From Zelonia costaricensis (lineage: Eukaryota; Euglenozoa; Kinetoplastea; Trypanosomatida; Trypanosomatidae), in the NCBI GenBank assembly GCA_030849075.1, contig JASAOO010003195.1, forward strand, positions 1 to 28,161: a stretch of DNA of 28,161 nt, read 5' to 3'. The number at the start of each line of letters is the position of its first letter. Positions within the stretch are counted from its first letter, which is position 1. The translations under genes were made by a program, and so were the position numbers. Positions 1 through 10,236 of this stretch are shown here, in pieces. The notes under the pieces were generated by a model. That model ran no database searches. It saw nothing but the letters and a program-made list of their open reading frames with translations, and was not told the DNA's origin.

Positions 1-317
1 AGACACCGACGAGTAATGAAAGTGAGAGAGACGCTGCGGCAGGAGCAGGAGAAGGAGAAGGAGAAGGGGGAGACGTGAAACGGCTAGCGGCAGGCACCAC
101 GGCATAGCACCTCCACCCGCACAGTCCGCCTCCGCGACAAGGACAAGAACGACAAGGACAAGAAACACCACCTCACTCCGCAGCGAAGCTCCCATCTACA
201 TCAGACGAGCTGACTCTCCTCGACTCTCGAGAGCCGTCGCGAGCCGAGAGCTGCGCCGCCCCCGCTCGCGTCTACCTCCCTCCCTCCACCGTCCTCCATG
301 GCACGACGAGGGCTGCC
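1..317. other. Intergenic region downstream of importin beta
   Basis: This stretch holds the 3' UTR of the importin beta gene and, at its left end, the pyrimidine tract of the next gene. I see no coding sequence. In trypanosomatids the polyadenylation site of the upstream gene is normally set by the next trans-splice signal, so the poly(A) site of importin beta probably lies between about 85 and 317. Confidence 0.6.
34..84 (-). promoter_or_regulatory. Predicted spliced-leader acceptor and pyrimidine tract of the next downstream gene
   Basis: On the (-) strand positions 83-36 form a CT-rich tract built on repeated CTCCTT units, with no AG dinucleotide inside it. The first AG falls at 35-34, in a CAG context. 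This is the usual layout of a trans-splice acceptor in trypanosomatids. No ATG occurs between this AG and the window edge, so the gene it would serve starts outside the window. This is inference from motif layout only. Confidence 0.4.
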
Positions 318-2930
318 CTAGGCCCGCTCGAGATGCGTGAGCTGCGTGCGGATCCACTTCATCTGCTTCTTGTTGTCCTCGGAGGAGCTTTCGCGAATGG
401 CCTGTGTGAGCACCTCGCTGACGGCGTTGGTCAACAGTGCCGTCTTGGCCTGCTGCCGCATCTGCGGGTCGGGCACGTGGCGGAGGACGGAGGCCATGTC
501 GCCGATCACCATGAGCGCCGCCATCTGCGTCTCCTCGAAGTCGCCCGAGTTGCGCGCGGCGTGGAGGGCGAAGCCGAGGATGTTCGCCAGGTACGGCGCG
601 AGGGCGTAGACGTCGGCGCTCTTGAAGCACTGCGTGATGGACGAGTAGAAGTTGGCCGTCGTCTCCCACAGGCTCATGACGTACTCCTCGCCGTCCGGGT
701 CGCCGCGGATGTCGATCTCGCAGCTGGCGTGGAAGAGGCGGTCGACGAGGGGCATCAGCGTCGTCATGTACGGCACAAACCGCTCGCTGCCGAGCACGTT
801 CAGGATGAAGTCGCTGAAGCAGCTGATGAAGGAGCACTTGAGCTCGCGGTCCACGTTGGGGTTGACGAGGTTGTTGTACAGCGTGTTCATGATGTTGGAC
901 TCGAACGGGAGGAGGGAGAGGCGGCAGGACAGGCTGAGGTCACCGACGGCGGCCACGACGCCGTAGATGCTGTCCGGCTCGTCGAATGCTTGCAGGTAGC
1001 GCAGCACGTGCGGGACGACGCTCGGCAGGTACGGTGCGAGCTGTTCCTTTGCCACGTACGCGATGCTGCCAATGGCCACCAGCGCCTCGTCCTGCACGTA
1101 CTCGCCCGGCAGCTCGAGGACCTGGATGAGAATCTTCATGGAGGGGTCTAGGAAGGACATGAAGGCCTGATTCAGCTTGCGCGCAAGGGCGGAGAGGGCG
1201 CCGCACAGCAGCGACACCATCGTCTCAGCCTCCGTGTTGTCGCCGCCTGCCTGCTGCAGCAGCCGCACCGGCGCCTCCATGCGACTGAGCAGCTGCTGGG
1301 GCAGCTGCATGAGGTAGCTGCCGCAGCAGTCCTCGGCCGCCGCGTCGACGAGCGCGTTCAGTGTCTCCTGGGCCGCGTTCTTGAACTCGGTCGTCGCGCC
1401 CGTGTCGATGGCGTGCAGGAGGACGCTGACAAGGTCGCCGTAGTAGCGCGAAACCTCGTTCGTCTTCTGGTCCTCCTCCTCCTCGTAAGCCAGCGCGACG
1501 TTGTGAATAATGTGGCAGGCGCGGATGCCCATCGCGGCGTCGCTGCCCCCGATCATAGGGCCCACATCGTTCATGAGCCGCTGCAGCAGCTCCGGCGCGT
1601 CGAGGAAGATGTCCACGAAGCTCTCGCACACCAGCGCCAGCACCCACGCGCTCGTGTCGGCCACCATCGTGTTCGAGTCGCGCAGGTACTCAAGGAGGCC
1701 CGGCACGGCCTGCGCTACCGTGTCCTGGATCGCCTCCTGCGCCGCCGCCTCGTGGACGCTGATGATGCAGCCGAACGCCATCACGGCGGCCTCGCGAGAC
1801 CGCCAGTCGGTGCTGTTGATGTTGGCGTACACGAACTCCATCACGGGCTTCTGCACGGTGACGCCGACGACCTCGGCGAGGCACTGGAGCAGCTTGCCGC
1901 CCGCCACGGAGAGGTTCCAGTCGTCCTCTGTCTGCCCCTCCTCCTGCCGGACGAGGAGCTGCTTGCACGTGTCGACGAGGAACGTGACACCCTGCTGGCT
2001 GTAGTGCAGGTTCGACTGCTCATCACCGTCCTCCTGCATGTCGCGCTCGACCTGGCAGATCGAGATCCAGAACTGAATCGCCTGCAGTCCAACGTCCTCG
2101 TCGTCCCGGAAGATGGCGTTGCTGGTGATCTCGTGCAGCCGGCTGATGTAGTCGGGCAGCGTCGAGTAGTAGAGCTCCGCCACCCGCACGAGGCTCTCCA
2201 TCGCGCGAACCCGGGTGCGCACCGTCACGCACGTCTGCGCCGTCTCGCAGAGCGCCGTCACGAGGTACGTGCGCTGCTCCGGCACGTCCATGTTGTCGTG
2301 GATGTACTCCATAGCGTTGCACAGCGCGGTCGTTGCGCTGAACTTCACGTCCTCGTTCTGGCTCGCCATGCACTGCACAATCGCGGAGAGCACGTCGGTT
2401 GTGCTGGGCCGGAGGGCGTCCTCCACCTCCTCGTGATCGCGGCCCTCCTCGCAGATGTAGCCGATGGCGGTGAGGGCCGCCTCCTGGTGCTGCTCTGACG
2501 CGGACTGCGCGGCGCCGACGAGGATGCTCATGAGCTGCGGCCACTCCCCCGCCGGCAGCTCACTGCGCGCGAGGCTGCCGATGATGTTGGCCGCGACGGT
2601 GCGCACCTCGCGGTTCGGGCTGCCCAGCGTGCCAAGCACGTCGCTCTTGATCTGCTGCCGCACGTCCGGGGCGAGCGCCCGCCAGCGCTCCTCAAGTGCG
2701 TGCCGCGCGGCGACCTCGCGGAACGACGGCGCGACGGCGTTCTTGAGCAGCGTGCCAGCCATGTTGCGCGCAAACGTCGGCTTGCTCTCGTCACGGAACT
2801 CGTTCAACATGGTCGTCATGAAGGTGGCGAGGTCCGCCTCCTTGGCGTTGTTCACCGCCGTCTCGGCCGGCACGCGGACGGCCGGGTCTGCGTTGCCCAG
2901 AGCCAACAAGAGATCCGTGACACTCGACAT
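318..2930 (-). CDS. Importin subunit beta-1 (karyopherin beta)
   Basis: This encodes an 870-residue nuclear import receptor that carries importin-alpha/cargo through the nuclear pore and releases it on Ran-GTP. The length is close to the usual 860-880 residues of the family. The N-terminal 70 residues fit the importin-beta N-terminal (Ran-binding) domain, with the typical DPAVR and ESKPTFARNMAG patterns and LKNAV. The rest is a run of HEAT repeats. An acidic segment ending in EDDWN near residue 333 matches the acidic loop (DDDDWN type) that importin beta uses in cargo and Ran handling. The ATG at 2930 is the first in-frame ATG after a predicted splice acceptor only about 20 nt upstream. The stop is TAG. 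Nothing looks broken. Function is assigned by family resemblance and the whole length agrees with it. Confidence 0.93.
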   Translation of the reverse strand: MSSVTDLLLALGNADPAVRVPAETAVNNAKEADLATFMTTMLNEFRDESKPTFARNMAGTLLKNAVAPSFREVAARHALEERWRALAPDVRQQIKSDVLGTLGSPNREVRTVAANIIGSLARSELPAGEWPQLMSILVGAAQSASEQHQEAALTAIGYICEEGRDHEEVEDALRPSTTDVLSAIVQCMASQNEDVKFSATTALCNAMEYIHDNMDVPEQRTYLVTALCETAQTCVTVRTRVRAMESLVRVAELYYSTLPDYISRLHEITSNAIFRDDEDVGLQAIQFWISICQVERDMQEDGDEQSNLHYSQQGVTFLVDTCKQLLVRQEEGQTEDDWNLSVAGGKLLQCLAEVVGVTVQKPVMEFVYANINSTDWRSREAAVMAFGCIISVHEAAAQEAIQDTVAQAVPGLLEYLRDSNTMVADTSAWVLALVCESFVDIFLDAPELLQRLMNDVGPMIGGSDAAMGIRACHIIHNVALAYEEEEDQKTNEVSRYYGDLVSVLLHAIDTGATTEFKNAAQETLNALVDAAAEDCCGSYLMQLPQQLLSRMEAPVRLLQQAGGDNTEAETMVSLLCGALSALARKLNQAFMSFLDPSMKILIQVLELPGEYVQDEALVAIGSIAYVAKEQLAPYLPSVVPHVLRYLQAFDEPDSIYGVVAAVGDLSLSCRLSLLPFESNIMNTLYNNLVNPNVDRELKCSFISCFSDFILNVLGSERFVPYMTTLMPLVDRLFHASCEIDIRGDPDGEEYVMSLWETTANFYSSITQCFKSADVYALAPYLANILGFALHAARNSGDFEETQMAALMVIGDMASVLRHVPDPQMRQQAKTALLTNAVSEVLTQAIRESSSEDNKKQMKWIRTQLTHLERA

Positions 2931-2949
2931 GATGACCTACGCCAATACA

Positions 2950-3019
2950 CTAAGAGAGATGAAGGGGAAAGGGACGAAGGAGGGTACACGGTGTGCGTCG
3001 CAGCACGTGAGTCGCCCCG
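2950..3019 (-). promoter_or_regulatory. Predicted trans-splice acceptor and pyrimidine tract of importin beta
   Basis: Read on the (-) strand, 3019-2952 is free of AG and ends in a strong CT-rich tract. It is followed by AG at 2951-2950. Splicing there leaves a 5' UTR of about 19 nt before the ATG at 2930. Confidence 0.65.
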
Positions 3020-3229
3020 CTTTGCTCGCAGTGCCCTTGGAGTGGCTGCGGTGCTCTATGGTGACGCACGATGGGGGAGGCTGAGGTGCGTGCGTCGGTT
3101 GATGCGTTGACGTGATGCGTGTGGGGCGCACCCCTGTTCTGGAAGAGTTCAAAGAGCTGAGTGTGACGTATGAAGAGCGCGTGTTTTTGGGCGGTCCCGC
3201 TTTCACCTGCGCGCGCGCCTTCCCAAGTA

Positions 3230-3230
<1 letters not shown>

Positions 3231-3260
<30 letters not shown>
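3231..3260. repeat. (AC)15 microsatellite
   Basis: Fifteen uninterrupted AC units on the + strand, so (GT)15 on the transcribed sense strand. It lies in the importin beta upstream region. Confidence 0.97.
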
Positions 3261-3263
<3 letters not shown>

Positions 3264-4364
3264 CAAGCGCGCGCTGTTGAAGCGCTGCGGTGTAGCGGGG
3301 GAGTGGAGTGAGCTGTGCGGGGGACGGCGGGTGGGGATGAAGCGGTGGCACACGAACAAGCGAGTTGGAGCGACCTCCTCTGCTGGTGAGCGAGTTGTGT
3401 GAGTGGGCAAATTGCGCAAGAGAACGAGGGGCAAGGAGGGGGAGCGTGAGGGACAGGTGGGGACGCGGCTGATCTATTCCTCGTCAAGGTGGAAAGGCAG
3501 ACAGGAAGACGAGTCGCCTGTGGCACGATAGCGTGCGTTGTGTAGGTGGGGATCAACGCCACGCAACTTGCGGCGTCCAGCCGACCGATTGGGGAGGCTG
3601 TGCCTGGCAGGGCACGCCGCAAGGGAGGGTGAGAGCCGCAGACAGCACAGCCCACGCGTGACGTTCTGCCCGCTGACGGTCGAGGAGCGGCTACGCTCGT
3701 ACGTATGCGCTGCGCCGGGGCCCCTCTCAGCCCATCGTGGGGAGCGACACGCGCTCTCCCCTCCACCGTTCATGCGAAGCACAGGACGCCTCACGCCGTT
3801 CTCGCCACGGCGTTGTTCCCCTTTTCCATTCCATGTTGTCTTGTTTGTTCGCTCGAGTCAAATGCTCAACGCGCGCATCAGCGCATCAGGAACGAGTCAC
3901 GCGGCGAGTACGACGCCACTTCTACCAAGACAACGAAAAGAAAACAAGAGGAGAAAAATGCAGATCCGTGAAGACAAACGGCACACAACAGGCGACGTAC
4001 CAGACGGGTTCCACGGCATTCGCGCGGACACTCTGACGTGGACACCGACGAGAGACCCACACCTGGGACTAACAGAAAGAAAAACAGAAACGCACACCCA
4101 CACACACAAGCACACCCGCAGCAACCTTCTGCTTCCAATGGGATACACAGCGAGCGACCAGCACACAAGCACACCCGCACACTCGAGCAGACAAGCTCGG
4201 CCACGCCGCTGGAGAGGCGCTAGGACACCGCACCTGGAGGACGACAGCGGATACGGAGAAGGTGAGGGCGAGGAGAAGGCACACGTCGTTGTGGCAGACG
4301 GGGGAAGAGTTCAGCGGCACAGCCGGGCCGTGGGAGGCGGCAGCACCTTTTTTTGGCTTGCACG

Positions 4365-4384
4365 CGTGTGCGTGTGTGTGTGTG
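4365..4384. repeat. (GT)n microsatellite
   Basis: An almost perfect GT array on the + strand with one C interruption. It has the opposite orientation to most dinucleotide arrays in the window. Confidence 0.85.
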
Positions 4385-4573
4385 CGCCGAGTGCAAAGCA
4401 CAGCGACACCTGGCGCACAGCGCAACTGCAACTTCGCTTGGTCTGCCTTGCCACTTTCGGCACAAACACGCGCAGACACTGCATTGACACTGTGAAGAGG
4501 ATGAACAGGTGGCGGAGACCAGCATGCTCGGACCCACCACACGAGCGCGCTGTCCCGTAGAGACTCTGACACA

Positions 4574-4576
<3 letters not shown>

Positions 4577-4606
<30 letters not shown>
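4577..4606. repeat. (AC)15 microsatellite
   Basis: An uninterrupted AC array on the + strand in the channel 3' UTR region. Confidence 0.95.
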
Positions 4607-4608
<2 letters not shown>

Positions 4609-5090
4609 GCCCACAAACAAGACCTGAACCAGGAGGTCAAGTGCGGCACGCCAGAGGAAAACAGGAGGAAGCAAAACGCCTTCTAAGAGCGCCACGTCGC
4701 AACTACTCGACAGCCCGACATGCCGCACCAACACAGTGCAGCCGCGTGCGCGGCACCGACACCGACACAAAGAAGGCGCACACGACTCTACGAAAGCGCC
4801 AGACGCCCCGGCGCTGTTTAGAACACAATGGCCGTGACGGGGGAAAGCACGGCCCAAACGAGGAAGACGCTGTCCGGTATCTAAGCCGCAACGCGGGGAC
4901 AGGAAAAGGAGGGAAGAGAGTGAAGGCAACAATGTAAAGGGGAGAACACAGAAAACAAATGAACGGAGAGACACGCACGGACACGCACGTGCAGCGGCAC
5001 TCAAACAGCGAGGCAGAAGCGTGTGGCGACTGCAAGCAGCAGGGAAGGGAGGGGACGGGGGGGGGGAGAGTGGTGGGGGTGGCAGCAGCT

Positions 5091-8000
5091 CTACAGCTCG
5101 TCCCACTGCTGCGCCGGGCTCGAGGACGGCGAGATGCCGCCGCGCAGCGCGGAGGCGGCCGCTGTGGCCGCGGCGGCGTTCAGGCGGCGGTCCACCTCCT
5201 CCTGCCGTAGCTCCTGCGGGCTTGTGCCGAGCGGGGGCTGGTAGTTCACGTCCAGCGGGTCTAGGTTGTAGGGCGCCGCGCGCGACGCCGTCTGCGACTC
5301 CACCGTGCCCTCGCGGTGCGGCGCGTCCACGTCGACGTCTTCCTCGGCAGTGAAGGTGTCCTCGTCGTCGTGGGTGCCGCGGTCGTGCAAGTGCCGCTCG
5401 TACGCCTCCTGTGCCCGCTTCCGCTCGAGCTTCTCGTCGCGGCGCTCGTGCCGGCGGATGGCGCCGGGCGCATCGGGGCCGAAGCGCTTCGTGTCCGGGT
5501 GGATGGCGGAGCGGTACATGCTGGGCAGCAGCGTCGACGGCTCCGCATCCGCCGCGCGATGCTGCGAGCCGCCCGCCGCCGCCGCCTCACGCATGGCCGC
5601 GATGCGGGCGGCCACAGGGTCGGCGTACACGCGCCCGCCCGCGGCGGTGGCCAGCGTCGCGTTCTTGGGGATGCTGAAGCCGCGGCGCGTGCCCTCCTCA
5701 CGCGGGTCCGGACCGGCAAGCGCCGTCTCGCCAAAGCCGTAGTTGCCGTACGGAAGCCCGCGCTCGATGCAGATGGAGCGGCCGTGGCGCCAAAGCGCGG
5801 ACTTGGCGATGTAGTAGTTGCGCATGGCCCTGTCGCGGCGGTACGCGGCCTGCACCACCGCCGCGGCGTAGTGCTCCGCCACCGTCACGCGGCTCCGCTG
5901 CACCTTGTCGTACGACGACGGCAGCGCACCGAGGGCGCGCTCGGACAGGTGCCACGCGATGTCGCTGGGCGCCTGGCTGCCGGCGGTGTTGGCGTCGTCC
6001 GCCTCGTGGAAGGCCATCGCCATCACGCGGCGTGCGAGTGGCATGAGCACCTCGTAGTAGTAGACGCGGCCGTCGTGGTCGGGAATGTCGTACTCGCGGA
6101 GCAGCTGCATCACCTCCGTTCGGTTGTGGCGGTCGCTGACGCCAAGCGGCAGCCGCAGCTCCTCCAGCAGCGCCGGCAGCGCCGCGCTTGGCAGCCACAT
6201 CGTCCCGTTCGGGTCCCGCTTCGACCACAGCCGGCAGAATCGGCGCAGGTCGTCGAGGCGGGTGACAGCCGCGTGCATGCGCACCGCCGCGACGTACTTG
6301 TCCAGCACCACGGCCATGAACATGGTGCTGAGCAGCAGGAAGAAGCACAGGACAATGGGAACGTAGTACACCGGCGCCCAGTTCGTCGGTCCGCAGCGCT
6401 GGCTGGCGCGGGTGCAGTAGACGCCGCGGTCGAGGCTGCCGCGCAGCATCGTGGCCCAGTCCTGCAGGGTGGAGAGGCGGAAGACCATGATGAGTGCGTT
6501 GACGAAGGTGCCGAAGTTGTTGTACGTCGCATCGATGTAGCCGCCGGTGAAGGGCACGATGTAGCCGAGGAAGTGCAGCCCGAGGATGGCGAACACGTAG
6601 ACGGCAATCATGTACACGAACGTCACGCTGATGAGCCCCGGCACGGACGCTTTCAGCACCTCGTGGAGGAGCGAGAAGTGCGTGGCGAAGGGGAGGGGGA
6701 GGTGGACGAGGTGCAGCACGCGGCCGACACGCAGCATGCGCAGCACGTTGACGTTGAATGGGACCTGGTGGGTGCTCGTCGTGTTGAGGCCGATCTGGAT
6801 GTACGACAGAGCGACCACGAGGAGGTCCCAGCAGTACGCCCACCGCGTGAAGAAGCGCAGCCCGTGCGCGACGAGGCGGAGGATCACCTCGACCGTGAAG
6901 AGGGCGACCCAGATGTACTGAAAGACGTCGAGGGTGACCTTCTGCGTGTGGCTCATGTGGTACCACTCGAGCGACATCGTCACCATGTTGAAGGCGAGGA
7001 TGAGCCCCATGAGCGCCTCAAACCAGCGATTCGCGATCAGGAAGTGCACGAAGCGCGAGACGGCGTTGTTCATCGGCAGCAGCTGCGCCTTGGGCTTCAG
7101 CCGCAGGATCATGCCCTGCATGCGCAACCAGATCTGGTGCTCGATTGACGTCCCCGTCGCGTCCTCCGTCGCGCTCTTGGCCAGCATGTAGCAGTAGATG
7201 ACGGCCGACATGAAGAGCGTGAAGAGCACGAAGTGGGCCACGTAGTAGTACGCGATGAAGACGAGGCCGAGGTACGGGTGGCGGTTCGTCAGCGGCGCCC
7301 ACAGCGTCGAGCGAGAGTCGACGGCGCTGTACATGACGTCCATCCACTCAGCCCCGGTGCTGATCTCAAACGTCGTGAGCAGACTCTCGTAGAAGTTGCG
7401 GAAGTTGCGCTGCACCGGCGCCCACGTGTAGCCGTCGACGACGCACTCCGTGGCGTTGATGATGCTGGCGTTGCTGCAGTAGTTCATCTTGTTCATGAAC
7501 ATGGAGACGAAGAGGATGGCCCACACAATGTAGTTCATCAGCATGAGCAGGCACACGTTCGCCAGGGTCGGGATGCTGTCCCAGATGGCGCGCGCCACGT
7601 GCGACATGCTGCTACTGCCCCACCGCCAGTGCCGCAGCGGCCCGAGAATGCGGAAGCAGCGCATCACCTTGAGGTAGCGCAGGAAGATGTCCGACTTGCC
7701 CCACGACACGAGCGAGATGACGACGATGAAGCAGTCCACGATGTTCCAGCGGTGCCAGAAGTACGCCCGGCCAACGGGCAGCACGACGCCCATGCTCACC
7801 CACTTGAGCACCATCTCAACCGCAAAGATGACGGCGAAGATGTCGTCGAGGATGTGCAGCGCCTTGTACTTGCCACTGTTGTACGACCCGCCAAAGTCGC
7901 GGTTCCCCTCCGCCGGCGCGTACACGGCGAAGCAGATCGAGGCGGCGTAGATGACGCACAAAATCACAATCTCAAACCAGAGCGAGTCGACCATCGCCGT

Positions 8001-10205
8001 CACGGCGCACCGCACCGGGTTCGACGGCGACAGCACAAAGAAGGCGCAATCCTGCCACGTCTCCGTGTAGCGCTTCTCCATCACCCGCGCCTCCTGCTTC
8101 TGCTGGTGGGCCAGAACGTACGCCAGGGTCGCGCGGCCCACTTGTTCCTCCCCGACGTGCAGGCCAAGCAGCCACTGCTGCAGCTCCAGCGCCTCCAGCA
8201 TGCGGTCCCACGTCCGCTCCCGCTCCGGCAGGTCCATGCAGGACAGGTTCTCGATCGTGTCGAAGAGCAACATGCCGCAGCTCCACGCCTGCCCCAACAC
8301 CACCTCGACCATTCGCTTCGTCGGCGTCACCTCGTGGTCGGCCTGCATGCGCGCGTAGCCGATCAGCGCGTTCAGCACGAGCTGCTGCGAGCTCCGCACC
8401 GCCGCCATGTGGCAGTGCTCGGCGTGCAGCTCGGCGGCGGTGCGCTGGGCTACCCCAGGCGGCGCACGCAGCGGCATCTGCATGTGCGTGTTGCAGTCCA
8501 GGCACGTCTCGAACACGCGGCGGCCCTCCTCGACAACGCTCTTATACCGCAGGCGCGGGCCGGGCAGCAGCAGATGCTCGTAGTCCTCCTCCGCGACGCC
8601 GCCCTCGGGGCTGCTGTAGTCCGCCGCCGCGTCCGCGTCGGCCGCCGCCCCCGCCGCGCGGGGGTTGCCCAGCCGCGTCAGCCGCGGCGCCAGGCTGATG
8701 TTCGTGTTGTTCGCCCGCTCCTCGGCGAGGGAGTCGGCGACGCGCGCGACGCTGCGACCGCCGGCGCTGGTGCCCTGCCTTCCGGGCGAGAGGCTGTGGC
8801 GGCTCGACAGCAGCGGGTTCACCATGCCGCGCCGGCTCTGCCGCGACGGGGCTCGGCTGCCCTCCACCCCGGCAGTCGCCGCACCGTCGACATCGACGTC
8901 CTCGTGGGCGCCCGCCGTCGCGTACGTCGTGGCCGGCACAGCGTGGAAGTGCCGCGCGAAGCGCTGCTGCCCGCGCTGCTTCAGCAGGCCGCCGTCGAGC
9001 AGCCCCATCTCCGTCGCTGGCAGACTGGGCTGGCGGTAGAGGCGGCCACCGATGTTGACGTACTGCGGCCCTTGCGGGAGCGCCCCGTCCTGCCCGTACG
9101 CGTCCGCGCCACGCAGCCTCGCGCTGCCCTCGCCGACACCGGCGTAGCCGCCCCATTCGCTGCCGTCGCGCTCGTGGCCGTAGTGCTCCCGGTAGTAGCG
9201 GTCCTTCGCCTCGACGAGGCGCAGCTGGCGTGCCATGTCGTCGTTGAGGAAGTACACCTCGTCCGGCGCGACGTCGCGGCGGTCGAAGCCGCCGTGGATG
9301 TGCTTGAAGGAGCGCCACACGCTGAAGTCGAAGAAGGGCAGGCGTGCGAAGCGGCCGCGGCGCTGCCGGCTGCTGCCGGACATGAAGTTGAAGTCCTCCT
9401 GCTCCTGCTGCGCCTGCCAGGCGTACGTCATAACGGCAATGAAGAAGAAGCGGAAGATGAAGGCGATGCCGACGGTGGCGATGAAGTACATGATCGTGTA
9501 CCCACCCCGCACCCGCATCCCGCTCCACGACAGGTACAGCCACTGCGTGCGGTCAACCGAGAAGGCCTGCGCGACGGCGTAGGCGGCGTGCGAGAACGTC
9601 ATAAAGGTGCCCCGGGTCGTGTAGTCGCTCGTCGTGTAGTCGATCCAGCCCATGCGGCTGCCGAAGAAGCTCATGCCGATCAGCAGCCACATGAACATGT
9701 ACAGGGTGAAGAAGACCAGGGCGTAGACCATGTCGGGGAAGCCGTGGATGAGCACCCGCGCGACGCGCCGCAGCGGCCGGATCGAGATGACGCGGAAGAG
9801 GCGCAGGAAGCGCACCCAGTTGAAGAGCGACGTCGTGTTGGCACGACTGAAGCCGAGCTGGAAGAGCGAGATGACCATGAAGGTCGACTCTATCAGGATC
9901 AGCAGGTCTGTGAAGAAGGGGCCGGGGCCGAGGGCGAGCAGGCGGATCAGCAGCTCCAGCATGAACAGCACCGAGAAGCAGACGCCGGCGACGAAGACGC
10001 CGGTCTCCCAGTAGTCCGGCATCGTGTCGAAGCGCGAGGCGTTGAAGACGGCGTTGGCGATGATGAGGAAGTACATGATGTAGTTGAACACCGTGATCGG
10101 CGCGTTCTCGCGGATGTTGCGCGCCATGCGGATCGGTGACATGCTCCCCGCCACAAGCCCCTCCCGTCGCATCCACGGCTTCTCCACCCGCGACGCCTCG
10201 TCCGT

Positions 10206-10236
<31 letters not shown>

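Larger units (their letters stand above)
2931..5090. other. Intergenic region between the cation channel and importin beta
   Basis: About 2.2 kb without a credible gene. It contains the 3' UTR of the channel and the short 5' UTR of importin beta. Open frames here on both strands are low-complexity (Cys-Val, Thr-His, Pro/Ser/Leu) readings of dinucleotide repeats and pyrimidine tracts. It includes two (AC)n arrays, one (GT)n array, and an 18-bp direct repeat at 4103-4120 and 4162-4179. The piece at about 3480-3790 has higher sequence complexity but no ORF that looks like a protein. Confidence 0.7.

Noticed and set aside
333..2498. + strand frames opposite importin beta
   Set aside because: They have the same antisense composition artefact, with no recognisable domain.
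3538..4560. 340-residue + strand frame in the channel/importin intergenic region
   Set aside because: It runs through (CA)n repeats as Thr-His and through Arg-rich low complexity, and is opposite to the direction of transcription.
4069..5106. 345-residue (-) strand frame after the channel stop
   Set aside because: It overlaps the end of the channel gene, contains Cys-Val runs from (TG)n and has UTR-like composition.
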